In this document: piece by piece, positions 16,607 through 25,532 of the stretch
How positions within the stretch are numbered: the stretch's first letter is position 1
How the letters are laid out: each line of letters begins with the position of its first letter
Assembly (NCBI RefSeq): GCF_030732095.1
Contig: NZ_JAVAMQ010000024.1
Coordinates: 1-38,394, forward strand
Direction: 5' to 3'
DNA length: 38,394 nt
From: Paracoccus spongiarum
GTDB taxonomy: Bacteria > Pseudomonadota > Alphaproteobacteria > Rhodobacterales > Rhodobacteraceae
The notes under the pieces: generated by a model
Told to the model about the DNA's origin: nothing
The model's input: the letters and a program-made list of their open reading frames with translations, nothing else
Database searches by the model: none
Made by a program: the position numbers and the translations under genes

Positions 16607-16843
16607 ATGCGCGCCGTCTTCGTGCAGTTCCGCTGCGAGCCCGGCAAGACCTATCAGGTCGCCGAGGCGATCTATGACCGCGAGGTCGTCAGCGAGCTGT
16701 ATTCGACCTCGGGAGATTATGACCTGCTGGCCAAGGTCTATATTCCCGAGGATGAGGATGTCGGCCGGTTCCTGTCGGATCGGCTGTTCGACATTCCCAA
16801 TATCAGCCGGACGCTGACGACGATGACCTTTCGCGCCTTCTAG
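16607..16843 (+). CDS. Stand-alone Lrp/AsnC ligand-binding (RAM) domain protein
   Basis: 78 residues equal to the C-terminal effector domain of Lrp/AsnC regulators, with no helix-turn-helix. The alpha/beta ferredoxin-like pattern is visible: AVFVQFRCEPGKTYQVAEAI, STSGDYDLLAKVYI and NISRTLTTMTFRAF. Such free RAM domains form oligomers and bind amino acids, possibly modulating full-length Lrp proteins. The start is supported by GCAGGAGG at 16594-16601. It follows the MATE gene and ends just before a convergent gene. The partner is unknown; a full Lrp/AsnC protein is encoded at 27.0 kb. Confidence 0.88.
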   Translation: MRAVFVQFRCEPGKTYQVAEAIYDREVVSELYSTSGDYDLLAKVYIPEDEDVGRFLSDRLFDIPNISRTLTTMTFRAF

Positions 16844-16848
16844 CCGCG

Positions 16849-17241
16849 CTATTCCAACGGCTGCGACCGGGTCAGGGTCACCTGCGCCCGGCCCGGTCCG
16901 GTCAGCCGCAGCGTCCAGCACCGCGCGGCGCCGCCGCCGGGCAGGAAGAACTGTCGCGCCGCGTCGGGGTCGGACAGGTCATTGGCGGGGAACAGCCCGA
17001 TCAGCGTCGTCTCGCCGGTGTCGGCCTCGACGGCGATGCGGGGCGCCGGGGCCGTCCCGTCCTCGGGCGATGTCAGCGACAGGACCGTCAGCACCGCGCG
17101 CAGATCCCCGGGCCGGCCTGCGGCATCGCACAGCGTGACGGGCTGCCGGGCGGTGATGGTCGCGGGGGCGACCTCGCCGGCCTGGGCGAGGCAGCAGAGC
17201 CCGGCCATCGTCACGGCCAGCATCGACGCGGCATCCGCCAT
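16849..17241 (-). CDS. Small secreted protein downstream of tyrosinase
   Basis: 130 residues with a likely Sec signal (MADAASMLAVTMAGLCCLAQA, cleavage near Ala21). The mature part of about 109 residues has two cysteines (Cys38 and Cys108) that could form a disulfide, and contains no histidine at all. It begins 35 bases after the tyrosinase stop on the same strand, so co-transcription is likely. In Streptomyces the tyrosinase partner MelC1 is a small secreted copper-delivering caddie rich in histidine; this protein shares size and position but lacks histidines, so copper transfer by the same chemistry is unlikely. No family recognised. Confidence 0.72.
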   Translation of the reverse strand: MADAASMLAVTMAGLCCLAQAGEVAPATITARQPVTLCDAAGRPGDLRAVLTVLSLTSPEDGTAPAPRIAVEADTGETTLIGLFPANDLSDPDAARQFFLPGGGAARCWTLRLTGPGRAQVTLTRSQPLE

Positions 17242-17276
17242 CTTTCATCCCCCTGAGGACCACCCCCAAGCTGAGG

Positions 17277-18776
17277 CTACAGCACCGCGAGTTCAACCGA
17301 CTTCACGACAACGGGACCGGCCTTGTCACTCTCGGCCTGCGGGATGGGCACAAGCTGCACGGTGATCTCGCCCGCGGTCTCGTCGATCGCGGCCGCCGGA
17401 AGGTCCACCGCGAAGGATGGTCCCTCTACCGGCTGATGCCCCTCGGTGCCGCCGTGATCCATGCCCTGCATCATCATGCCGCCGCCGGGGCCGACGCCGA
17501 AGAAGCCGATCGAGGTGACATAGTTCGGGTTTCCGTCGGTCGCCGTTTCCGCCGTCGCATCGGGGCTGTTGACGAACACCCGCAGCCGCGTGCCGTCCGG
17601 CAGGTCGGGCTGCACGATGCGCAGGAACAGCTTGGCACGCGGGCGGGCCAGCCCGGCCTCCTGCATCGACCGCGCCAGGTCGGAATTGCCCGCAGCCCGC
17701 AGGTTGAGCCCCGAAGTGTCCAGCCTGACACTGGCCGGCGCATCCGGCGCGGCGGCGATCTGTCCGGCCTGCGCCGTGCCGGGCAGGCGCAACGCGTCGC
17801 CGCCCAGTTCGGCTCCGACGAGGTATTGCAGGTACAGATCGCGGCCGGGATCGCTGTAGGCGATTTCGGGTTCGGGCTCGGGTTCGGGCGCCAGGTAGGT
17901 GTAGCCCAGGGGTTCCGGCGCCAGCAGGTCCGACACGCTCCAGCTGTAGCTGGCCCCGGTCGGGTCGATGTAATTGTCCTGAAACACGGTGTTCCTCCAC
18001 AACGTGCTGGCCGCGTCGCTGCGCCCGCTGCGGATCCAGGCGTCCCAGATGCGGTCGATGTTGCAGTGATGCATCTGGAAGATCGGATCCTGCGGCGAGG
18101 TGCCGGCACACATGAACGGGCCGCGAATGTCGCAATGGATGTTGTTGTGCGGGTTCGCCTCCAGCGGGCCCTGTACGCCGGGGCGGCGGATCCAGGTCGC
18201 GTCGCTGCTGTTCTGGCCCGCCGGGCGGCTCGAACCGAACTCCTCGAAGTTCAGCTGGTTCATGATCCCGTCCAGAACCGCGGGTCCCGACACCGACAGG
18301 TCGATGGCGTCGCCCGTCGTCATCAGCCGGCCCGGCACGAACAGCGGGTTGGGCCGGCCGTCGAACTGCTGGTCGCCGAAGGCCGCCGGAAAATCGGGAT
18401 GGGCGGTCCAGTCCCAATAGGGCATGGCGAAATCGGCGCTGCCGGTCAGCGCCCGCACCGCCTGTTCGTACATGTGCACATACCCGCGATGCCAGGGCAG
18501 GAAATACCAGTTGCCATGCGGGCACAGGTTGAAGCCTGCCGGCGTGCCATGGATATTGGCAAAGCCGATCCAGCTGAGCGGCTGGCCGTTGCGGGCCGGA
18601 TCCTTCATCCGGGTCACGAAGTCGCGCAGCGCGACCAGCACGGGATCGTCCAGATCCATCTCGTGCAGGCTGCGCCGCTGCGGCAGGCTGGCCTGCGCGC
18701 GGGCAGGCCTGAAGGGCAGGACGCCGGCCACCGAAGCCGCCGCGGTGATCTGCAGCAGGGCGCGTCTGGTAAGCAT
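17277..18776 (-). CDS. Tat-exported tyrosinase-family copper oxidase
   Basis: 499 residues. The N-terminus MLTRRALLQ followed by a hydrophobic stretch ending RPARAQA is a twin-arginine signal, fitting export of a folded, metal-loaded enzyme. The type-3 copper site is complete: CuA from His76, His87 and His96 (HGTPAG, LCPHGNWYFLPWHRGY), CuB from His210, His214 and His236 or His237 (NPHNNIH, FQMHHCNIDRIW). Cys85 is placed for the Cys-His thioether bond seen in some relatives. Residues 434-447 (MMMQGMDHGGTEGH) form a Met/His-rich segment like copper-binding motifs of CopA-type proteins. A C-terminal beta domain follows an EPEPEPE linker. The start at 18776 has AAAGGAAG at correct spacing; ATG 18782 is too close. 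Monophenolase versus catechol-oxidase activity cannot be told. Confidence 0.92.
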   Translation of the reverse strand: MLTRRALLQITAAASVAGVLPFRPARAQASLPQRRSLHEMDLDDPVLVALRDFVTRMKDPARNGQPLSWIGFANIHGTPAGFNLCPHGNWYFLPWHRGYVHMYEQAVRALTGSADFAMPYWDWTAHPDFPAAFGDQQFDGRPNPLFVPGRLMTTGDAIDLSVSGPAVLDGIMNQLNFEEFGSSRPAGQNSSDATWIRRPGVQGPLEANPHNNIHCDIRGPFMCAGTSPQDPIFQMHHCNIDRIWDAWIRSGRSDAASTLWRNTVFQDNYIDPTGASYSWSVSDLLAPEPLGYTYLAPEPEPEPEIAYSDPGRDLYLQYLVGAELGGDALRLPGTAQAGQIAAAPDAPASVRLDTSGLNLRAAGNSDLARSMQEAGLARPRAKLFLRIVQPDLPDGTRLRVFVNSPDATAETATDGNPNYVTSIGFFGVGPGGGMMMQGMDHGGTEGHQPVEGPSFAVDLPAAAIDETAGEITVQLVPIPQAESDKAGPVVVKSVELAVL

Positions 18777-19050
18777 GATCATCTTCCTTTCGCATCGCGA
18801 TGCGATCGCGGCGATCGGTGACCGGCGCTTCGAGTCGCGGGGTTCACAGTTTTCTGAAATCAGCATAGCACATTTAAAATCGCGCGTATTAATATTATCT
18901 ATTAAATTAACTTTCTGGCGTTAAAATGATAATCTCTGCAAGTCCGCGAAAAGGACCGCGATACGCGCGCCGCACCGCTGTCGCCCTTGCTGCAGGTCCC
19001 CTGCCGTCGAAGGCTTGCGCGCCCCGCGCCTCTGGCCCTAGCGTGGCGCC
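18777..19050. promoter_or_regulatory. Divergent tyrosinase/aminotransferase intergenic region
   Basis: 274 bases between two divergent starts. Bases 18842-18945 are far richer in A and T than the surrounding DNA, with runs such as TTTAAAATC, ATTAATATTATC and TATTAAATTAAC. The rest is GC-rich. This is the likely promoter region for the tyrosinase operon. I could not assign firm -35/-10 hexamers. Confidence 0.5.
18790..18805. promoter_or_regulatory. 16-bp perfect palindrome in tyrosinase leader
   Basis: TCGCATCGCGATGCGA is fully symmetrical and lies just upstream of the tyrosinase ribosome site (start at 18776). It may be an operator or, in RNA, a hairpin close to the Shine-Dalgarno sequence. 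Function unproven. Confidence 0.4.
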
Positions 19051-20151
19051 ATGACACCGCTTCGCTTTGCCCCGATCCCCGCCGCGCTGCCCGCGACCGT
19101 GCCCTTCGTGGGGCCCGAAACCCTGCAACGCCAGCGCGGCGCGCCCTTCGCCGCCCGGCTGGGTGCCAATGAGAACGGCTTCGGCCCAAGCCCCCGCGCG
19201 GTTGCAGCAATGCAGGCAGAGGCCGGTCGGGTCTGGCAATATGGCGATTCGACCAGCCACGACCTGCGCGAGGCGCTGGCCCGCCACCTCGATATCGCGC
19301 CCGCCTCGATCCTCATCGGCGAGGGCATCGACGGGATGCTGGGGCTGCTGGTGCGGCTGATGATCGCTCCGGGCGATGCGGTGGTCACGTCGGAAGGAGC
19401 CTACCCAACCTTCAACTACCACGTCGCAGGCTTCGGCGGGGTGCTGCACAAGGTGCCCTATCGCGATGATGCCGAGGATCCCCGGGCGCTGGCGGCGCGG
19501 GCGCGCGCGACGGGGGCGCGGCTGGTCTATCTCGCCAATCCGGACAATCCGATGGGAAGCTGGCATGACGGCGCGGTGATCCAGGCCATGCTGGACGACT
19601 TGCCCCAGGGCTGCCTTCTGGTGCTGGACCAGGCCTATCTGGAATTCGCGCCGGCCACCGCCGTGCCGGGCATCGCCGCCGACGATCCCCGCGTCATCCG
19701 CATGCGGACCTTCTCGAAGGCCTACGGGCTGGCCGGGGCGCGGATCGGCTATGCGATCGGCGAACCCGGCCTGATCGCGGGGTTCGAGAGGATCCGTAAC
19801 CATTTCGGCGTCAACCGCATCGCCCAGGCCGGCGCCCTCGCGGCGCTTGCGGACCGTGACTGGCTGACCGGTGTGGTGGCGCGCGTGGCGGCCGCGCGGG
19901 ATCGCCTCGGTGCCATCGCCCGCGACAACGGCATGGTCGCGCTGGCCTCGGCAACCAATTTCGTGGCCATCGACACCGGCCGCGACGGCATCTTCGCCCG
20001 AGGACTCGTCGCCGCGCTCGAGGCCGAGGGTATCTTCGTTAGGATGCCCGCGGTGGCCCCGCAGGATCGCTGCATCCGCATCAGCTGTGCGCCCGAGGCC
20101 GATCTCGACCGGCTGGCCGAGGCGCTGCCGCGCGCCCTCGCCCGCCTCTGA
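19051..20151 (+). CDS. HisC-like PLP-dependent aminotransferase
   Basis: 366 residues of the fold-type I histidinol-phosphate aminotransferase subgroup. PLP residues seen are LANPDNPMGS, DQAYLEF with Asp193 and Tyr196, and the Schiff-base Lys223 in TFSKAYGLAGARIGY; GANENGFGPSP near the start is typical of HisC. Because no his genes are near and many bacteria carry HisC-like paralogues acting on aromatic amino acids, I leave the symbol blank. It is divergent from tyrosinase, so a role in aromatic amino-acid metabolism is conceivable but only an inference. Confidence 0.9.
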   Translation: MTPLRFAPIPAALPATVPFVGPETLQRQRGAPFAARLGANENGFGPSPRAVAAMQAEAGRVWQYGDSTSHDLREALARHLDIAPASILIGEGIDGMLGLLVRLMIAPGDAVVTSEGAYPTFNYHVAGFGGVLHKVPYRDDAEDPRALAARARATGARLVYLANPDNPMGSWHDGAVIQAMLDDLPQGCLLVLDQAYLEFAPATAVPGIAADDPRVIRMRTFSKAYGLAGARIGYAIGEPGLIAGFERIRNHFGVNRIAQAGALAALADRDWLTGVVARVAAARDRLGAIARDNGMVALASATNFVAIDTGRDGIFARGLVAALEAEGIFVRMPAVAPQDRCIRISCAPEADLDRLAEALPRALARL

Positions 20152-20163
20152 CCGGGCCGCCCC

Positions 20164-20195
20164 CTCTTCTGTGCCCAAATATCCCCGCCGGAGGC
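20164..20195 (-). repeat. Intergenic repeat with GGGATATTTG core, copy 2
   Basis: On the minus strand this reads CCGGCGGGGATATTTGGGCA and continues AGAAGAGG. It shares GGGATATTTG and the next few bases with 11671-11694. It lies between the convergent stops of the aminotransferase and valS genes. Confidence 0.45.
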
Positions 20196-20233
20196 TCCGC
20201 CGCCGCCGCGGGCGGGCCGTCGGCCGGCGGGCA

Positions 20234-23200
20234 CTACAGCGCCGCCAGCTGCGCCAGCGCGGCGTGCAGCCGCGCCAGGTCATCCTCGAGTGCCGCCAGC
20301 TTCTCGCGGGTCTCCTCGATCACTTCGGCCTCGGCGTTCTCGACGAATTTCGGGTTGGCCAGCCGCTTGCGCAATCCGTCGGCGTCCTTCCCGGACCGGG
20401 CCAGCGCCTTCTGCAGCCGGGTGGTCTCGGCGGCCACGTCGATCAGGTCGCCGATCGGCAGCGCAAAGGACGCGCCCGGCGCCGCGACGGCAATCATCCC
20501 CTTGCCCGCCACGCCATCGGCCGGCGGGTTGACGCGGGCCAGCCGCTCGATCAGCGGGGCGTTGGCGGCCAGCGCCGCGCGGGCGGCCGCGTCGGCCTCG
20601 GTCACGATCAGGTCCAGCCGGGCGCCCGCCGGCACGCCCATCTGCGCGCGGGCGGACCGCACCGCCTCGATCAGCGCGATGACCCAGTTCATCTGCCGGT
20701 CGGCCGCCTCGTCGATCAGCTCCGCGCCACAGGTCGGCCAGTCGCCATGCACCAGCATCGTCGCCCGCTCGCCGGTCAGCGCCCACAGCTCTTCGGTGAC
20801 GAAGGGCATGATCGGGTGCAGCATCAGGTAGCACTGGTCCAGCACCCAGCCCATCGTGGCGCGGGTCTCCCCGGCATCCTCGCCGTCGAACAGCGGCTTG
20901 GCGAATTCCACATACCAGTCGCAGACCTTGCCCCAGACAAAGGCGTAAAGCCCGTTCGCGGCATCGTTGAAGCGATAGGAGGCCAGCGCCTCGTCGGTCG
21001 CGATGCGAATCCGCGCGACCTCGCCGATGATCCAGCGGTTGACCGTGTGCTGCGAGTCAGGGCGGGCCACCCCGCCCCGCACGCCGTTCATCTGCGCAAA
21101 GCGGCTGGCGTTCCAGATCTTGGTGACGAAATTGCGTGCGCCTTCGACATGCTTCGGTCCCAGCTTGGGGTCGCGGCCCATCGCCGCCATGCCGGTCAGG
21201 GTCATGCGTAGCGCGTCGGCGCCGTATTCGTCGATCAGGCTCAGCGGGTCGATGACGTTGCCTTTCGACTTCGACATCTTCGCGCCCTTCTCGTCGCGGA
21301 CAAGCCCGTGGACATAGACGGTGTGGAAGGGCACGTCGCCCGCGACCTCCAGCTGCATCATCATCATCCGGGCGACCCAGAAGAAGATGATGTCGAAGCC
21401 TGTCACCAGAACGTCGGTGGGAAAATACCTCTCCATCTCGGGGGTCTTGTCGGGCCAGCCAAGGGTGCCGATGGGCCAAAGCCCGCTGCTGAACCAGGTG
21501 TCCAGCACATCGGGGTCGCGCCAGACCGGATAGAGCAGATGCGTCGGGTCCTGCGACAGGCCGTAATCGGCCAGGCTGCGGGCCAGCAGGTCGATGGCCG
21601 CGTCGCGGTCGGCAACCTCGACCACGCGGCTGACCTCCAGCGGCTGCGGCAGCCCGGCGATGTCGTCGCGAAACAGCTTGCGGACCGCCTCGAAATCGGC
21701 GGCGCAGCGCTGGCGTTCGCCGGCATGGACCAGCCCGTCCACCAGCAGGCCGAACATCTCGACCTCGTCCAGCGCCCCGTCGCCGTCATCGGCGAAATCC
21801 GCGACGCCCAGATCCAGCCCGTACCAGACCGGGATCTGGTGGCCCCACCACAGCTGGCGGCTGATCGTCCACGGCTCGATATTCTCGAGCCAGTTGAAAT
21901 AGACCTTGCGGTGCTGTTCGGGCAGGATCCGCGTGCGGCCATCGCGCACGGCCTCCAGCGCGGGGCCGACGATGCGCGCGGTATCGACGAACCACTGGTC
22001 GGTCAGCATCGGTTCGATGACGACGCCGGAGCGGTCGCCGAAGGGCTGCATGATCGGCTTGTCCTCGATCAGCGGGCGGCGTTCCAGATGTTCGGCGCCG
22101 GTTTCCGGATCGATCTCCTTGTGCAGGAGGGTCACGGCCAGCCCCTCGGCGGTGATCGCCTCGATCACCCGCCTGCGCGCGTCATAGCGGTCAAGCCCGC
22201 GCAGGTCCTCGGGCACGAGGTTCACGTTCGACACATCGCCCACATCCTCGCCCCGCGCGGCCCGGGTGGCGATCTCGGCGCTGTCGGCATGGGACAGACC
22301 GTCCGCGCGCATCGCGCCGCGCCCGTCCATCAGCGCATAAAGCGGAATGCCGTTGCGCATCGCGACGCCGTAATCGTTGAAGTCGTGCGCGCCGGTGATC
22401 TTGACCGCGCCCGAGCCGAAATCGGGATCGGGATAGTCGTCGGCGATGATCGGGATCAGCCGGCGATGTTCCTTCGGGCCGACCGGAATCTCGCACAGCT
22501 TGCCGACGATCGGGGCGTAGCGTTCATCCGAGGGATGCACCGCCACCGCACCGTCGCCCAGCATCGTCTCGGGGCGGGTCGTGGCGATGGCGATATAGTC
22601 GCGCGTCTCGCGCAGCGTCACGCGGCCCTCGGCATCGCGTTCGACATATTCGTAGGTCTCGCCGTCGGCCAGCGGGTATCTGAAATGCCACATATGGCCC
22701 GGCACCTCGCGGTTCTCGACCTCGAGATCACTGATTGCGGTCTCGAAATGCGGGTCCCAGTTCACCAGCCGCTTGCCGCGATAGATGATGCCCTTGTTGT
22801 AGAGATCGACGAAGACCCGGATCACCGCGTCGTGGAAATTGCCCTCTTCGCCCGCAGGCGCCCCCGGCGCGCCCGACATGGTGAAGGCGTTGCGCGACCA
22901 GTCGCAGGAGGCACCCAGACGCTTCAGCTGGTTGATGATCGTGTCGCCGGATTCGCGCTTCCAGTCCCAGATCTTCTGCACGAAGGAGTCGCGGCCGATC
23001 TGGCGGCGGTCGGGCTCGCCCGCATCGGCCATGCGCCGTTCGACGACCATCTGCGTGGCGATGCCGGCATGGTCCTGGCCCGGCTGCCACAGCGTGTCGA
23101 AGCCGCGCATCCGGTGCCAGCGCACCAGGATGTCCTGCAGCGTGTTGTTGAAGGCGTGGCCGATATGCAGGCTTCCGGTCACGTTGGGCGGCGGGATCAT

Positions 23201-23320
23201 CACCGTGAAGGTTTCCGTCCGCGAGGCATTGGCGCCGGCGGCAAAGGCGTTCGCGCGTTCCCATTCGGCGCTGATGCGGGCCTCGGCGGCCCGGGCGTCA
23301 AAACTCTTGTCCATGCTCAT
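20234..23320 (-). CDS. valS: Valyl-tRNA synthetase
   Basis: Charges tRNA-Val; class I synthetase with editing domain. The 1028 residues contain the HIGH motif (HIGH at 52-55 within [16 protein letters not shown]) and KMSKS near residue 681 ([14 protein letters not shown]), plus [13 protein letters not shown]. The C-terminal 65 residues or so form the coiled-coil tRNA arm ([19 protein letters not shown] onward). The protein is longer than the E. coli enzyme partly because of an insert of roughly 80-90 residues between IPVWYGLD and DVLDTWFSS. The start at 23320 follows AAGGGG; ATG 23314 is an alternative. The gene lies downstream of the GST genes on the same strand. Confidence 0.98.
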   Translation of the reverse strand: MSMDKSFDARAAEARISAEWERANAFAAGANASRTETFTVMIPPPNVTGSLHIGHAFNNTLQDILVRWHRMRGFDTLWQPGQDHAGIATQMVVERRMADAGEPDRRQIGRDSFVQKIWDWKRESGDTIINQLKRLGASCDWSRNAFTMSGAPGAPAGEEGNFHDAVIRVFVDLYNKGIIYRGKRLVNWDPHFETAISDLEVENREVPGHMWHFRYPLADGETYEYVERDAEGRVTLRETRDYIAIATTRPETMLGDGAVAVHPSDERYAPIVGKLCEIPVGPKEHRRLIPIIADDYPDPDFGSGAVKITGAHDFNDYGVAMRNGIPLYALMDGRGAMRADGLSHADSAEIATRAARGEDVGDVSNVNLVPEDLRGLDRYDARRRVIEAITAEGLAVTLLHKEIDPETGAEHLERRPLIEDKPIMQPFGDRSGVVIEPMLTDQWFVDTARIVGPALEAVRDGRTRILPEQHRKVYFNWLENIEPWTISRQLWWGHQIPVWYGLDLGVADFADDGDGALDEVEMFGLLVDGLVHAGERQRCAADFEAVRKLFRDDIAGLPQPLEVSRVVEVADRDAAIDLLARSLADYGLSQDPTHLLYPVWRDPDVLDTWFSSGLWPIGTLGWPDKTPEMERYFPTDVLVTGFDIIFFWVARMMMMQLEVAGDVPFHTVYVHGLVRDEKGAKMSKSKGNVIDPLSLIDEYGADALRMTLTGMAAMGRDPKLGPKHVEGARNFVTKIWNASRFAQMNGVRGGVARPDSQHTVNRWIIGEVARIRIATDEALASYRFNDAANGLYAFVWGKVCDWYVEFAKPLFDGEDAGETRATMGWVLDQCYLMLHPIMPFVTEELWALTGERATMLVHGDWPTCGAELIDEAADRQMNWVIALIEAVRSARAQMGVPAGARLDLIVTEADAAARAALAANAPLIERLARVNPPADGVAGKGMIAVAAPGASFALPIGDLIDVAAETTRLQKALARSGKDADGLRKRLANPKFVENAEAEVIEETREKLAALEDDLARLHAALAQLAAL

Positions 23321-23384
23321 CTCGGCGATCCCCTTGCTTCAGGATGGATTACCGAAAGGCCGGGCAAAGGCCAAGACGTGCAGA

Positions 23385-24053
23385 TCAGCGAAACCGCGCC
23401 GGGATCTTCTCGGCAAAGGGGAACATGTCCAGCACGGGGCGGGCCTCGTCCAGCACGCGGGCGGCCGAGGGGCGGGCGATCAGACGCTCGAAATAGGACG
23501 ACAGGTGCGGATGGGCGGCGAAGGGGTGCAGGATGCCCGCATAGAACAGCGCCGGCAGCGCCGCACAATCGGCCAGTCCGAAATCGCCGGCCAGCCAGTC
23601 GCGGCCCGCAAGGTGGCGGTCGGCGGCGGCATAGGCGCGGTCAAGTTCGCGATGGGCAAAGGCGGTGACGGCGGGTTCGGCCGAAGGGTCCATGAACAGC
23701 CGCGCATTCACAACCGGCTGCATCGCGCCCTGCACATGCATGTCGAAGACGCGGTCCCAGACATGCGCCTGCATCGCCTGATCGGGATCGGCGGGCAGCA
23801 GGCGCCGCGCGCCGGGGTCGTGGCGGGCGAGATAGGCGATGATCAGCGAGGTTTCGCAGATCACGGCATCGCGCCCGTGATCCTGAAGGACGGGCATCTT
23901 GCCCAGCGGCGACATCCCTGCCAGCGCCGCCCGGTCGGCCGGATCGCCCGGATTGACGTGGCGGGGGGTGAATGCGATGCCGGCGTCGTAGAGCGCGACC
24001 AGCACCTTGTGGCAGAACGAGGACAGCGGGTGGAACCACAGGGTCAGGCTCAT
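23385..24053 (-). CDS. Glutathione S-transferase family protein (first of two)
   Basis: 222 residues with an N-terminal thioredoxin-fold GSH-binding domain (HPLSSFCHKVLVALYDAG; cis-Pro in KMPVLQD; ETSLIIAYL) and an all-helical C-terminal domain (about residues 90-215; DWLAGDFGLADCAALPAL). It conjugates or reduces with glutathione; the Ser/Cys pair in SSFC is the likely thiol-activating site. The start overlaps the stop of the upstream GST (ATGA), so the two are coupled. It belongs to the unit DUF1428-VOC-GST-GST and precedes valS by 64 bases. Confidence 0.92.
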   Translation of the reverse strand: MSLTLWFHPLSSFCHKVLVALYDAGIAFTPRHVNPGDPADRAALAGMSPLGKMPVLQDHGRDAVICETSLIIAYLARHDPGARRLLPADPDQAMQAHVWDRVFDMHVQGAMQPVVNARLFMDPSAEPAVTAFAHRELDRAYAAADRHLAGRDWLAGDFGLADCAALPALFYAGILHPFAAHPHLSSYFERLIARPSAARVLDEARPVLDMFPFAEKIPARFR

Positions 24054-24691
24054 GCGGGCGACCCGGCGGCGTCGGCGGCGGCCCAATGCGCCATGTGATC
24101 ATCGAAAGCGCGGGCAAAGGCCCGGCGGGCGGTCGCCCGCGCCAGATGATCCGCCACATGGGCGTGCGGCCCCAGAAGTCCGAACCGCTGTGCCTGGCGG
24201 GACACATCGGCCAGCATCAGGTCCGCGACGGTGAAATCAGGACCGGCGATCCAGTCGCGCTGCGCCAGCACGGCGTCAAGCTGGGCCAGCCGCTGCGTGA
24301 CCAGGGGCGCGCGGCGTTCCGCGGCCTGATCGTCGTCATCGACGACGCGCGCGAGGAAATAGGCCATCAGCCAGGTCTCGACGCTGTTCAGCGCGGCGAT
24401 CAGCCATTGGGTGATCTCGGGGCGGCGGTCTTCGGGAAGCAGATGCGTGCCCTCGGCGAGATGGAGCAGGATCGCGCCGGACTCGAACAGCACGCGGTCG
24501 CCGTCGCGGATAAACGGCACCTGATGAAAGGGTTGCGCGGCCTGATGGGCGGCCCCGCGGTCACGCAGCGGGACGGTCTCGACGCTGTAGGGGCGGCCAA
24601 GTTCTTCGCAGGCCCAGCGGACGCGCAGGTCCCGCACCAGCCCGCGCGGCATCTGCGGCACCCAGTCATAGGTGGTCAGTGTCAGGGTCAT
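24050..24691 (-). CDS. Glutathione S-transferase family protein (second)
   Basis: 213 residues. The N-terminal domain differs from its neighbour (VRWACEELGRPYSVETVPL, QVPFIRDGDRVLFESGAILLHLA), with the GSH-binding FESGAI motif intact. The helical C-terminal domain has RDWIAGPDFTVADLMLADV. The pair are only distantly similar, so they are not a recent duplication. The start at 24691 is set by family alignment; upstream open codons overlap the VOC gene. Together with gshA at 10.3 kb this shows a glutathione-based detoxification capacity. Confidence 0.92.
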   Translation of the reverse strand: MTLTLTTYDWVPQMPRGLVRDLRVRWACEELGRPYSVETVPLRDRGAAHQAAQPFHQVPFIRDGDRVLFESGAILLHLAEGTHLLPEDRRPEITQWLIAALNSVETWLMAYFLARVVDDDDQAAERRAPLVTQRLAQLDAVLAQRDWIAGPDFTVADLMLADVSRQAQRFGLLGPHAHVADHLARATARRAFARAFDDHMAHWAAADAAGSPA

Positions 24692-24734
24692 GTGGTGTCT
24701 CGTCGGGGCTTGAGGGCCATGCGTGCCGGTCCGG

Positions 24735-25523
24735 TCAGCCGGCATGGTCGAGGGGGCCGACGATCGCGAACTGCGCGCCTTGCGGGTCGCGGGCGATGGC
24801 GATATGGGCGCCGCCCGGAACCTCCTGCGGGCCGTGCAGCACCGCGCCGCCCAGATCGGCGATGCGGGCCACGGCGTCGGACAGGCCGTTGAAGCCGAAA
24901 TAGGGCAGCCAGGCCGGCGCCGGCGCATTGCCAAGCCCCTGCATCCCCCCGATATCGGCGCCCTCATGCGCGAACAGCTGATAGGTGCCCATCTCGCCCA
25001 TCGGTATCTCGGTCGACTGCTGCCAGCCCAAAAGCCGGCCATAGAAGTCCAGCGCGGCGGCGGGATCGGCGGTCATCAGTTCGTTCCAGTTGCCGTGGCC
25101 GGCCCGCGTCCGGTCGAAGGCGTTCCCGCCGGTGCCGTCCTGCATCGGTCCAGGTTCCAGAAGGCCGAAGCCCGCGCCCTGCGGATCCCCGAGAATGGCG
25201 ATGCGGCCGGTATTGGCGACCTCGAAGGGCGGGCGATGGATCGCGGCGCCCTGCGCGGTGGCGGCGGCCACGGCAACGTCCAGATCCGCGACCCCGAAAT
25301 AGATCAGCCACAGGGGCGGCATCCCCGCCACATCTGCGGGCATGTCCATGATCCCCGCGACCATCGCGCCCTGACAGCGTGCAAGGTCGTAGTCGAACCC
25401 CTCCATGCCCGAAGGGGCGACGGTCCAGCCGAACAGGCCCGCATAGAAAGCCTCGGCCTCGGCGCGCCGGCCCGGAGCGCAGGCCAGTTCATACCACAGG
25501 GGACGGCCATGGATCGCTGTCAT
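24735..25523 (-). CDS. Double VOC-domain (glyoxalase/bleomycin-resistance fold) protein
   Basis: 262 residues carrying two vicinal-oxygen-chelate modules (about residues 5-120 and 135-258). Module 1 has WYELACAPGRRAEAEAFYAGLFGW; module 2 has WNELMTADPAAALDFYGRLLGW; each ends with a DPQGA-type strand (GDPQGAGFGLLEPG, RDPQGAQFAIVGP). Two modules in one chain can form a complete site. The subtype resembles CFP30B-like proteins, whose substrate is unknown. The start is nine bases after the DUF1428 gene stop, so co-transcription is likely. Confidence 0.9.
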   Translation of the reverse strand: MTAIHGRPLWYELACAPGRRAEAEAFYAGLFGWTVAPSGMEGFDYDLARCQGAMVAGIMDMPADVAGMPPLWLIYFGVADLDVAVAAATAQGAAIHRPPFEVANTGRIAILGDPQGAGFGLLEPGPMQDGTGGNAFDRTRAGHGNWNELMTADPAAALDFYGRLLGWQQSTEIPMGEMGTYQLFAHEGADIGGMQGLGNAPAPAWLPYFGFNGLSDAVARIADLGGAVLHGPQEVPGGAHIAIARDPQGAQFAIVGPLDHAG

Positions 25524-25532
25524 GGCGGGGCC

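Noticed and set aside
18802..18809. GCGATCGC, the cyanobacterial HIP1 sequence
   Set aside because: A single occurrence in GC-rich DNA of a different phylum; chance is the simplest reading.
21308..23668. A long plus-strand open frame opposite valS
   Set aside because: Its translation has no recognisable motif, while the minus strand encodes an unmistakable ValRS. Long antisense frames are common in GC-rich DNA.
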